A stretch of DNA of 21,905 nucleotides from contig NC_090613.1 in assembly GCF_004359215.1 (NCBI RefSeq), positions 125,751 through 147,655 of the forward strand, written 5' to 3'. Shown piece by piece: positions 8,931 to 17,850 of this stretch. The notes beneath the pieces were generated by a model. It did no database searches and was not told the origin of the DNA. It was given only the letters and a program-made list of their open reading frames with translations. The first letter of the stretch is position 1, and every line of letters begins with the position of its first letter. The stretch comes from Bremia lactucae. Lineage: Eukaryota; Oomycota; Peronosporomycetes; Peronosporales; Peronosporaceae. The position numbers were made by a program, and so were the translations under genes.

Positions 8931-9154
8931 TTTTTGTTAATATAGTTAAGTCAGTAGTAGATCGTTACGTAGGTACTTAGTATATTAATACGGTTTTACT
9001 TCTTAAAGCCTTACAACTATCCTTTGGTAGCTAAGACTGCTTAGCTACCTGTAACCTTCCTCTGCACGTCGTATACGTGAAGTAACCAAGCCGCTGTAAT
9101 TAGTGTAGGTTGTCTAGTACTGTTAACAGTACTAGCAAAGGGTTCCCTGTTACA
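8931..9154 (+). repeat. LTR 3' part, relative of family-A LTR
   Basis: TTAATACGGTTTTACTT and CTCTGCACGTCGTATACGTG followed by GAAGTAAC parallel TTAATACAGTTTTCATT and TCTGCACGTACTAG..GTACGTGAAGTGAC of the 12464 LTR, in the same order, and the block ends CCCTGTTACA (9145-9154). It contains a 10-bp hairpin (9026-9035/9040-9049) and a 22-nt perfect palindrome (9114-9135). The 5' boundary was not found. Confidence 0.5.
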
Positions 9155-9307
9155 TGCAGTGAGGTAGTGGTGGGCGCCTAAGGCTACCTCACCCCATAAA
9201 TAAAACAACTAATTTGGTACTTCTTTATTTATTTCCGCTCCAAGGAAATATTATTAAATATTCCTTTTATAGGAAATAATATTTATGTAACGGGACACCC
9301 CGTTACA
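9155..9307 (-). repeat. LTR 5' end of a family-B-like element, reversed
   Basis: On minus, 9307 starts TGTAACGGGG with CGTTACA repeated just inside, the same end structure as family-A LTRs. It is preceded on that strand by a purine run (GGCTAGGGGGTTTGA, 9308-9322) that would serve as polypurine tract. The piece includes the stem-loop 9159-9192 shared with 6492-6526. It abuts an LTR piece of opposite orientation at 9154. Confidence 0.45.
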
Positions 9308-9472
9308 TCAAACCCCCTAGCCAACTGTCACAATAGTGACGAATGTGTAGTGACACAAAAAAAACGTTAATGTCTTTCTCTGTAATCTTGCATTATTTGT
9401 TCTTATTTATAATACCAACTTTGCCGCATTATTTTTTTTACAGAAATTAATTCGTTTGCTCATGGCTACCAA

Positions 9473-10033
9473 CTAGTATGCGGGCATAGCCCGTAAGGAT
9501 GCAAAGCTGGCAGCTGTACGGATCTGTGTAGCTGTTGGTAATGCAAATCTTTCAGTAGACGCTAATGCATCTACTGTAGGGTCCTCTGCATGAGATTGTT
9601 CCACTGATTTGAACGCATCTACCTGTCCTTTTGTCCAAACCCATTCTGTATCCTTTAAAGGTAGGTCCGACAAGGGCTTGGTCAGCTGTGAATAATTCTT
9701 GCTGTAACTTATGCAAATAATTAGCAAACCCGAAAATAGGCGCAGATCCTTCACGTGACGTGGGATTGGCCATTCCTTTACAGACCTCGATACCTTTCTA
9801 GGTATGCTCGTACACCATGTTTACCTACAATCTAGTCCAAAACAGGTATCTTAGAGATTCCTATGACGCACTTTCGCAAGCGCGTAATTGGACGTCTCCG
9901 AGTCTATAACACAGCGTTCAAATGACGATTGTTCGACTCTATTTCGCTCAGCCCGTCCTCGGCCCTACTATAGACGAATACATCGTTAAAGCAATGGGGC
10001 GCGTAGAAACGGTGCTTACGCACCGCGTAAGCA
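9473..10033 (-). pseudogene. pol: Family-B RT second half and RNase H start, inverted
   Basis: Read on minus: RFYAPHCFNDVFVYSRAEDG (10033 to about 9970) is the RT catalytic box with YFDD degraded to CFND. Then come a degenerate GKHGVRAY segment, FGFANYLHKL, NYSQLTKPLSDLPLKDTEWV and WTKGQVDAFKSVEQS, the standard RT connection/RNase H entry. It is the direct continuation of the RT half on + at 11010-11600 and so has been inverted and moved upstream of gag/protease. No integrase follows before the LTR at 9307. Confidence 0.75.
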
Positions 10034-10810
10034 GCCTCGGCGACTGCTTGGTTTTAGCCGTCGGCCGAAAGGCCGGATGCCACTCCTATGGAGTTAAGAT
10101 ATGGAGACGTAGTCTTCTACAAGTGCGCCAAGCGCGGTCATATGAAGGCACGCGGCTATGCCAGAGTCCCTGATAGGGCTAAGACGCCCTCCACCCAAAG
10201 GGTGATGACAAGAACCAGCGTGCGCGACGCGTGAATTCTGCACCGACCACTGAGGGTTCGGAAAATCCAGGAGCGCAGAAGGGACGGGATACCCTTCTGA
10301 CACGGACTCTGAGGCTACCCCTAAGTTCAGAGTTATCGAGCAAATGTGCAGCTTAGTCCCTGCGGTCTCGAAATTTCGGACCTCAACTTTGCTGGGCTAT
10401 AGCGCTCGAGCACGAGGCTATGATCATGTGATGACCCTTTTTGTGGATTCGGGTGCATCACAAATTCTGTAAAACTCGCGGCTTTTGAACAGAGACCGGC
10501 GATGTACGTGTCACTTTGCCAGAATGGCAAGCGTCAAGAGGCGGCCGTTCTTTTAGCGAGCCGCGCGCTCGTAACATCTGAAAGAGGTGCGGTTGGAAGT
10601 AATGCGTTAGCCGAGATAGCAACAGTACCCACTTCCAAGTCAAGGGTCGTAATGACTCGGAAAACGAGTATTCGACAGGGAAGGACGATCAAAGGCACGT
10701 CAAAACGAGTGACCTTTCGATCAGTCCCGACTAAAGAAGAAGGGCCTTTGAACGATCGAACGAGGTGTTCGAGGCCGTCGAAGTCAAAATTGCAGATGCA
10801 TTCTTAGTTA
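10034..10810 (+). pseudogene. gag-pol: Family-B gag tail, protease start and linker
   Basis: PMELRYGDVVFYKCAKRGHM (about 10089-10145) is a CCHC zinc knuckle that has lost its first and last Cys. A spacer follows (VNSAPTTEGSENPGAQKG), then after a frame change MTLFVDSGASQIL at about 10430-10470, the protease active site with an intact D-S-G. A stop follows at once. From 10502 a 101-codon basic frame (SKRVTFRSVPTKEEG) is the protease-RT linker; most of the protease body is deleted. Confidence 0.65.
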
Positions 10811-11009
10811 AGGTGCTCCAGCATTTCTTGGGGGTCTGCCGAGGAGATAGCTAACCTCCTGTAAATGTCGTAGGGTCTGTTGCTGTCCGAACTAAGGAAT
10901 AAAAAAAATCCACGAAGGAGTCGCATCAGTTCCAAAAGAGAGCTTGGTCGACTTTCGCTCGTCGTCCACAATGGACGACAGTGCTTTAAAAAAATATAGA
11001 AACGATTTC

Positions 11010-11600
11010 GCTGCAGAAGACTGGGATGCCTTGAAAGACAGCCCTTTTTAAAACTTTGTGGAAACACCGTGCTGTGTTCCCAGAAGAAGTGCCGAGCCGC
11101 CTACCGGTCGGGGCATCGAGCACGAAATTGATTTGGAACCTGGCACCAAATATTGTGTGACCAGGCAATGGCCTTTGCCGAAGGGACAAGCCGATTATTT
11201 CGATAAGTTATTCGACAAACGAGCCAAAGCCCGACATGTGCGTAAGAGCAAGTCGCCTTACTGCAGCCCGACCTTCTGTTGGCGTAAGGCTACAGGTGGA
11301 TAGCGCGTGGTTCAGGCTTACAATAAGCTTAACACGGCCACGATACCGGCGCAAATGCCAATCCCACGGAAAAAGTTTTGTCTAAACTCCATGGTGGAGT
11401 CAAATATTTTTTCCGCGTTGAATTTAAGGATAACTACTATCCGGTACTCTTGAGAGAGTCTGATGTAGCCAAAATGGCAGTAAGCACCCCAAGCGGTATG
11501 CTTTGGGAGTGTCTTGTGATGCTCCAAGGCTTGAAAAACGCACCGGCGACATTCGACCGAGTGATTACTCACGCTTTAGCTCATCCTGAGTCATAATGAC
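11010..11600 (+). pseudogene. pol: Family-B RT first half
   Basis: HRAVFPEEVPSRLPVGRG, HEIDLEPGTKYCVTRQWPLP and SPYCSPTFCWRKATGG are followed by a TAG at 11301-11303 where Trp is expected. Then come IPAQMPIPRK, a degenerate motif A (IFSALNL for the usual DL), AVSTPSGMLWECLVMLQGLK and NAPATFDRVITHAL. The fragment stops just before the YFDD box, which is found inverted at about 9990. It is distinct from but related to family-A RT. Non-functional. Confidence 0.8.
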
Positions 11601-11700
11601 GGATTTCGTCGCAAAATGACTATGTGCCTCGGGCGCGGCCATTCGCTGTCCGATCAAAAACGCCTCTTTATTATATATTTCTTTTTATTCGTTGCTCTAG

Positions 11701-11985
11701 CTATGCAACATGTTGCTCAGGAGAACTGCCCGAGAGCTTGGCCAGGGCTTGCTCACCAAGTCCCTGCGACAAGTGCTCAGCCACCTCCCGATGATGTTCG
11801 GAGATATGTAGAAAGGAGCCAAATTGATATTGAGACTCATCCTCACTGATATGCTCAGAGATGCGGGTCGTGGGAAGGACTTTAAGCGCTATCAAATGTA
11901 GGCAGGTGCTTCTAAATCGACCTCGCACAACAGCACACATCTTCAAGTCAGAGTTCCCGTTGTAGATGATAGTCTGATTAACCAT
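11701..11985 (-). CDS. Unidentified 94-codon ORF (doubtful)
   Basis: Open from an ATG at 11985 to a stop at 11701; includes RGRFRSTCLHLIALKVLPTT and HISEHHREVAEHLSQGLGEQ. I recognise no family. It sits between the family-B RT break and the MULE C-terminus and could be chance. The rest of 11601-12030 shows nothing else. Confidence 0.2.
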   Translation of the reverse strand: MVNQTIIYNGNSDLKMCAVVRGRFRSTCLHLIALKVLPTTRISEHISEDESQYQFGSFLHISEHHREVAEHLSQGLGEQALAKLSGSSPEQHVA

Positions 11986-12029
11986 TTATAGTTGCAGAAC
12001 AGCAGCAATCCTAAAAATTCTTACCAGCT

Positions 12030-12463
12030 TTTAAGACACAATAAAAAAAGTACGAATCACAGACAGATCTTCTGTCATACTTGGAAGATACATGGCTTGT
12101 GCACAAGGAACTGTACGGACAAAATTTCCCAATCACTCTGAAAACACATCACGAGCTGAAGGTGCACATGCCACAAACAATGGATTACGCAATGTTTTTT
12201 CCAAGTTAATTAATTGCTACAACAGCAAGAGAGGGAGTTTTAGACAGCAGTTGCAGCATACGAAACTCGAGATTACCATGATCTGACTGAAAGAATTTAC
12301 GATGATGTGGTGGGTAAGTTGCCTCCCTTTGCCCTGAAAATCAACAAGTTTAAAATCAACAAGGGCTTGGCTGGCAACATTGCAGAAACTTGTACACATT
12401 CTTTTTGAAGCAACGTATGGTCTACCCTGCAGGTACTCTCTTTGCAATAAAATCGACAATAAC
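12030..12463 (+). pseudogene. MULE transposase C-terminal remnant
   Basis: After a degraded lead-in, YLEDTWLVHKE, SENTSRAEGAHAT and FSKLINC (12075-12230) match the TSRVEGAHAT block of MULE transposases. Further on, VVGKLPPFALKINK (about 12307) is followed, in shifting frames, by ETCTHSF and TYGLPCRYSLCNKI (12385-12450), the C-terminal Cys block. It completes the transposase begun at 7200-8345, so family-B sequence (8900-11600) lies inside the MULE. The family-A 5' LTR begins immediately after. Confidence 0.65.
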
Positions 12464-12908
12464 TGTATGGGGGTGTATCGTTACATGAAATTAATACTTA
12501 ATGGTTGTTAATTAATATATTATCTAAGAGTAGATAATATTTGAAGAATATTGCTTTACATGACAATATTCTTATAGCTTATCCATTGGTAGATATAGAC
12601 CATTATATCTACTTTTTCCGCGGTCCATTCAGCGCTGGACGCACGCAAAGAGGAAGACGGATAAGACTTTATTACATGTTTTGTACTAGTTTATAATTAA
12701 GTTAGAATTAAGTAGATATACAAGAAGAACTTAATTATCTTAATACAGTTTTCATTTAAATCTCTTTAAAGCAAGTGTTTTTAAAAGAGAGTCTTCTTCT
12801 GCACGTACTAGTTAGTGTACGTGAAGTGACGTGAGGCACCACTCGCACATAGGCAGTGCGAAGTGGACTTGCACTGTAGCAGTTCAAAGTCAGTAGTGCC
12901 CCGTTACA
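12464..12908 (+). repeat. 5' LTR, family A subtype I
   Basis: 445 bp, TG...CA ends: TGTATGGGGGTG at the start and GTGCCCCGTTACA at the end, giving terminal inverted repeats of about 10 bp. It holds hairpins 12517-12540 and 12544-12573 near the 5' end, a GC-rich GTCCATTCAGCGCTGGAC box at 12623-12640, and twin hairpins at the 3' end (12839-12865, 12866-12891). It should contain the element's promoter and polyadenylation signals; I did not assign them. Confidence 0.9.
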
Positions 12909-13051
12909 CCTAGTAGCACATTGTAGTACGTCCAAGGACCACAAGGTCATCATCTAATATGGACATGTTAGATGATAATGGAAATTCGCATCTTTGTTCG
13001 CGTGATAGCTACTCCTTTCTAAGTGACATAGAATAGAGTGCGGTCGAACGA
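12909..13051 (+). promoter_or_regulatory. Element leader with stem-loop
   Basis: Sequence between the LTR and the gag ATG. No TGG-type primer-binding site follows the LTR (CCTAGTAGCACATTG), so either the PBS is mutated or priming is unusual. ATCATCTAA (12949-12957) pairs with TTAGATGAT (12968-12976), a candidate packaging or dimerisation hairpin by position only. Confidence 0.4.
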
Positions 13052-14016
13052 ATGAGTTCGACCGTAGGGAACGATGCCATCTTGGCCATGCTGTCCGGTT
13101 TGGACAGAGCTGTCCTCCATCCATCCATTGGCAAGTTCATACCACATGAGCTTGACGAGGCGAAGGAGAAGGTAGCCTTGCTTAATCAGCAAGGCGCTCA
13201 ACAGGCAGACCGTTGAGGTTACAACAGCACGCGTCGTCCCAAAACCGTAAAGATCGACATCTCTAAGTATAGCGGAGTCGAAGAAGACTTGCTCTTAAGA
13301 TGGTGTCGAGTTGGACGATGCCATAAGGGCTTGTCAGATCTTCGACGGCAAATGCGAGTCGCATTTGCTCAGTCAAATTTGGCAGGTCGTGCCAAGACTT
13401 GGGCACTAGGCCTTAAATTACGCGACCCATATGTCTTTAGGTCGGCTCAAACAGACGTTTGAACCACCAAGGGCTGAGTTCAGAGCTCGTTCAGAGCTTC
13501 TGAAGCTCAAGCAAGGCAAGCGTGATGTTCACGCTTATGCCCAGCACATACGACTCTTAGCGAGTTGTATACAAATAACCCAGTTCGTGAACACACGTTG
13601 ATTTGCAAGGTCTTACGGATGATTCCGTAAAGACCCACCTGTTTCGCTTGGAACTGGATACGCTTAAAGAAGCAATATCCGTTGCGAAACAGGAGGACTT
13701 TAGCTTGAGACAGGCTCAAGCTAGTTCGTCATCATATCGTCCTCCAAGACGACACGAACTGGGATATCCAGAACCTATGGAACTCTCTTATGTCGAAAGC
13801 GAGAAACCTCGCTTTTCCAACAACAAGCGATTGCAGAAATGCAATCGCTGTCAAAAGTTAGGACACTACGCTCATGAGTGTAGTGCCCCACGCCCAGTAC
13901 CGAGAGGTACTGAACGTAATTATGGACCGGATTATAAAAAGGGCAACGGTCGCGGGTCCGACGTTGTTGTGAAATCGCAACAGCAAGGCGGACCGCCAAA
14001 AAACAATTGGAATTAG
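13052..14016 (+). pseudogene. gag: Gag (capsid-nucleocapsid), interrupted
   Basis: The ATG at 13052 (MSSTVGNDAILAML) lies in the loop of a perfect 9-bp hairpin (13041-13064). The frame runs 54 codons to TGA at 13214 and continues past it (KTVKIDISKYSGVEEDLL). It shifts near 13310, gives VAFAQSNLAGRAKTWALGL at about 13362, and is lost again near 13460-13600. From 13603, LTDDSVKTHLFRLELDTL..FSLRQAQ and a CCHC zinc knuckle, CNRCQKLGHYAHEC (about 13841-13882), are intact to TAG 14014-14016. Gag forms the particle and binds RNA through the knuckle. gag and protease share a frame, suggesting an ancestral single gag-pol ORF. Confidence 0.85.
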
Positions 14017-14195
14017 TAGAGACGCAACGCCCTACTGATCCAGCTTCCTCACGATAATTTGCAAATCTCTTTACTAAAGTTGCTCCAGACACACAATCAT
14101 TATGGGGTCAGTAGAGGCGCAACGCCCTACTGATCCAGCAACCTCAAGGCAAATCTCTTGACTAAAGTTGCTTCAGACACAAGATCATTATATGT
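14015..14195 (+). repeat. Tandem repeat in gag-protease spacer
   Basis: 14015-14109 and 14110-14195 share the AACGCCCTACTGATCCAGC core, then AAATCTCTT, ACTAAAGTTGCT and ATCATTAT, at a 95-bp period with a short deletion in unit two. It encodes a repeated peptide (ET/AQRPTDPA..., FTKVAPDTQSL type). Indels put the units out of frame with each other. Confidence 0.85.
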
Positions 14196-14241
14196 CTCTG
14201 CACCTGGTGATGAGGTATCCCTCATCACCTAGAAGTTAAAA

Positions 14242-14742
14242 GTGACAAATAATTTGTCACTTAGAGCCCTAGTGAACTGCGGAGCATCAAATAACTTTAT
14301 TCGTCGCCAGTCACTAGAGGGTCGTAGGCTCAAATATGTTGAGCGCGATATCCCTCCAACGAGGATGACGGTGCGTCTAGCGACAGGCGCATCGATAACA
14401 GTAATGAAACGCGTAGTGAAATTTAACTACATATTAAGCGATTTACAGTATGATGATGATTTCATCGTACTGAATTTGGATGACAAATTTGATGTCATCC
14501 TAGGTTTACCTTGGCTCAGAAAATACGAGCCAAGGATCAGCTGGCAGCATCGATCCGTAAAGATGCCTGCCACTTGTTCATCAGATGGCCATCTGATGAA
14601 CGTCTTGGAGCGTCCACAAGCGTGTGGATGTACTACGAGTGAGTGCGATGGCCTCACTTGTGGTACGGTCGTTAGTTTTACTGCACAAGATCACAGTGTG
14701 ATTACTAATCACACTGTGGAGTCAGCTGCCGGCGGCTGCTAA
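14242..14742 (+). pseudogene. pol: Aspartic protease, active-site Asp lost
   Basis: Retropepsin-type domain. LRALVNCGASNNFI at residues 8-21 is the active-site loop, but the D-S/T-G triad reads N-C-G (codons at 14275-14283), so catalysis should be lost. MTVRLATGASITVM and DDKFDVILGLPWLRKYEP (about residues 83-100) are the flap-to-C-terminal landmarks. It would cleave Gag-Pol during particle maturation. The 166-codon frame is otherwise clean. The GTG at 14242 is only the first open codon after upstream lesions, not a real start; the domain is part of the polyprotein. Confidence 0.8.
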
Positions 14743-14788
14743 TGCACAGGCAGCGCCGAAGGTCTACCACTCGAAAAGGTCGAGTGGA

Positions 14789-16309
14789 TTGAGACATGAA
14801 TGTACGCCTAGAGGGCGACATTCAAGGAGTATACCGGTTGCCCTAAAGGGACAACACGATGATCCTAGGTCGAGTAGAGAGTCAACCGTAGAGGACCCGA
14901 CTGTGATAGCGCAATCACACTCGGAAGAGGTTAAGGGAATCGGTCCCCACGTACTTGAGGATAAATCATCTCAAATAGTTGAAGTTACTAGACTTCTAGA
15001 TCCCGAGGGATTAATCCCCCGGCAGCCTGTGGATAAATCCCAGGAAGAAACCGAGACATTAAATGTCTTGGTTAATGATGGATCGAGAGTAGGCGCTTCT
15101 ACTCTTGATCTGTATGCGCCTCCGAAGTTAACTTCGGAGATAACTCAATTACCAACCCTAGAACCTAAGCGGTTCTTGAGAGATCTGCATTGTGGGAAAA
15201 TCAAGCAGATCTGCGTACTCGTCACAGAGGACGATTACGTAACCGACATTCGGTCAGCGGTAATTTTTGCAGAGAACGAACGGGTTCTCAGCAGCTCATC
15301 AATGGACGAAAATGTCCTCGATGAGAAGACTCGGATTGAGAGATACAGTACTCAATCTTGGGAGTCACTCAAGGGAAATCCTCTATACGAGGATTTAATA
15401 GAATTCAGGGATGTATTCCCTGAAGCAGTTCCATGCGAGTTACCTAAGGATAAAGGCACTCGACATGAGATCGAGCTCAAACCGGGCTCGAAGTACTGTG
15501 TCATGAAGCAGTGGCCACTGCCTCGTGAACAAGTACTTGCGATCGACAAATTCTTTGCCGATCGGGTAAAAGCGGGCCATGTGAGGGAATCAACCTCCCC
15601 ACATAGCTCTCCGACCTTCTGTGTGCGAAAGGCCACAGGAGGGTGGCGGATAGTGCACGCATTCAATAAACTGAATGCTGCAACGATACCGGCTCAAACG
15701 CCGATACCGAGAAAAGACGTAATCATAGACGGTATGTCTAAGAGTACTATCTTTTCTTCTATGGATCTGATGGATGGATTCTATCAAATCCTTATGCGTG
15801 AGCGAGACATCCCGTACACAGCAGTGAGCACTCCCAGTTGGATGCTCTGGGAATGGCTAGTGATGCCTCAGGGGCTTAGTAACGCCCCTGCAACATTCAA
15901 CAGATGTGTAACAAATCTGTTGAGACCGGTGCGAGAATTCGCACCGAACTATTTTGACGATGTATTTGTCCATGGCAGGGCCATGAACGGAAAGACGGAC
16001 GTAAAAGCTCATAAAACTCACGTTCGTCAGGTTCTTACACTTATGCGAAAGCATAAGTTGTAAGTAAATCTCAAGAAGTGTATATTCGCTGCAAGCGAAA
16101 TACCACTTCTTTGGTGCATCTTCGGTAAACGTGGCGTGCGCCCTGATCACGAAAAGATCAAGGCAATTGCCGACTGGCCAGTTCCAGTCGATGTCAAGGG
16201 ACTTAGAAAGTTCCTTGGGCTAGCGGCGTACTTGCACAAGTACTTACGCAATTATGCCGAGATAACAGTTCATCTCTCTCGCCTCTTGAAAAAAACGAGA
16301 AATGCTTAA
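14789..16309 (+). pseudogene. pol: Reverse transcriptase (with N-terminal linker)
   Basis: Long frame to TAA at 16061, then in the same frame to TAA at 16307. Residues 1-200 are a variable linker. FPEAVPCELPKD at about 210 starts RT, followed by HEIELKPGSKYCVMKQWPLP and SPTFCVRKATGGWRIVHAFN. Motif A is FSSMDLMDGFYQI (Asp at 326), then MPQGLSNAPATFNRC and the catalytic box YFDDVFV (Asp 390, 391). All three catalytic aspartates survive. GVRPDHEKIKAIADWPVPV and FLGLAAYLHKYLRNYAEI after the first stop form the connection. The TAA replaces the Tyr codon of copy 1 and sits in the arm of a hairpin. Confidence 0.9.
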
Positions 16310-16773
16310 GGAACGCTGATTGCCAGCGTTTGAGATTATCAAGCAAACCTTGATGAAATCGCCCATCTTGGTGATTGCAGATCAAGAAAGACCAGTCCAT
16401 GTGGTTCTGTAACGCCAGCGATTTTGCAATTGGCTGTGTGTTAATGCAATACGAAACAAACAGAGCGGACCGCGTCGTCTGTTACCAATCGCGTCAGCTG
16501 CAACCAGCTGAACGCAATTACCTAGTGCATGACACGGAACTCCGTGCCATGAAATATGCACTTGCTAAATTTAGGGTCTATCTCCTCGGAGATAAACCGT
16601 CCATCGTATATACGGACCATGCGTCATTACGCACGGCTGTAAACAGCCCACACCTCTCGCAAAGAAGGGCGAGGTGGCTATCCTTCTTCGCGGAGTATAA
16701 TTTCACGATTGAATATATATAGCCAGGACGACTTAATGTCGTCGCTGATGCGTTTTCACGCTGACCCGATTTC
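16310..16773 (+). pseudogene. pol: RNase H
   Basis: Frameshifts follow the RT stop; from 16375 a clean frame gives FCNASDFAIGCVLMQYET, QLQPAERNYLVHDTELRAMK, DKPSIVYTDHASLRTAV and RRARWLSFFAEYNFTIEY. After a stop near 16722 comes LNVVADAFSR. First catalytic Asp is Asn here (CNAS at 16411), while Glu, YTDH Asp and VADA Asp remain. Ty3-type RNase H is fused C-terminal to RT in the polyprotein. The mutation would impair removal of template RNA. Confidence 0.85.
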
Positions 16774-17850
16774 GTGCCGGTTGCGCATATCAACAGTGAA
16801 AATAATCACACTGTTGCAACACTCATTTCAAGTGTTCCGTCATCAACCTTTTCTGATGACATAAAGAAAGCCTACGCAGAAGATAAGGACCTTCTGCGTC
16901 TAATGGATCATCTGATGAATTCATCCGATAAATCTTTTAAAGATTTACCAGCTTTATATCGATCGTCATCCGATCAATACACAACACGTAACGGCTCATT
17001 ATATTACACAGCCGTTGCCGGCAACACTCCACGTGTCGTCGTCCCTACTCACAATGATTTGCACTTGCGCATCATGTATGAGTGTCACGATGCACCAACA
17101 AGTGGGCATCGTGGACGTGAGAAGACTTTTCTCACAGTAAGTCGATACTTTTACTGGCCCCGCCAGTATCAGTTCGTGCGCAAGTACATTCGTGCTTGCG
17201 AGGTATGTCAACGGGTGAAGCCTAACCCTTCATCCCGTGCACCACTCCAACCTCTACCACTTCCTGAAAAATATTAGCTGTACGTATCTATGGACTTCGG
17301 CTTCGGTTATCCCGAAGACAATCACAAAAACAATGGAATCCTTGTTTTTGTACACAGATTCAGTAAGATGGTGCGTCTTGCTGCAGTACCTGAGTGGATC
17401 ACGGCTCCGGGCTGTGCCCGTGTCTTTATCGACACGGTATTCAAACTCCACGGGTTACCCCGTAAACTGGTCACGGATAGAGATCCACGGTTTAAGGCGG
17501 AGTTTTGGCAATCCGTGTTCCGATCTATCGGAACACGGCCGACTATGTCAACTTCTGATCATCCAGAGACAGCTGGTCAGACGGAAAGCGTAAACCGCGT
17601 CCTCCAAGAGACACTTCGAGGTTACGTCCAATCGTATCCGAAATGGAGCGACTTTTTAGCGATGGTCACATTCGCCATCAATAATTCGGTGCATGCGTCT
17701 ACAACGCATACACCGTTCTTAGTGAATGGATTATGCCATCCACGCGTACCCACCCAATTAAAGGGAACCTCTAGTTTAATAGGGGGACTCGCACGAGCAA
17801 AACCATTTCTGGCTCATGCTCATCACGCGTCCAAGTTATCAACGACGTGA
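16774..17850 (+). pseudogene. pol: Integrase zinc-binding and catalytic domains
   Basis: Residues 1-167 of this frame end at TAG 17275-17277 and hold a spacer plus the HHCC zinc finger (ECHDAPTSGHRG, CEVCQRVKP). The same frame continues with MDFGFGYPEDNHKNNGILVF (first Asp at 17293), TDRDPRF (second Asp at 17476) and GQTESVNRVLQETL (Glu at 17584). The spacing is DD35E and all three acidic residues are intact. FAINNSVHASTTHTPFLVN follows. Integrase inserts the cDNA into the host chromosome. A frameshift at 17847 separates it from the C-terminal module. Confidence 0.9.
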
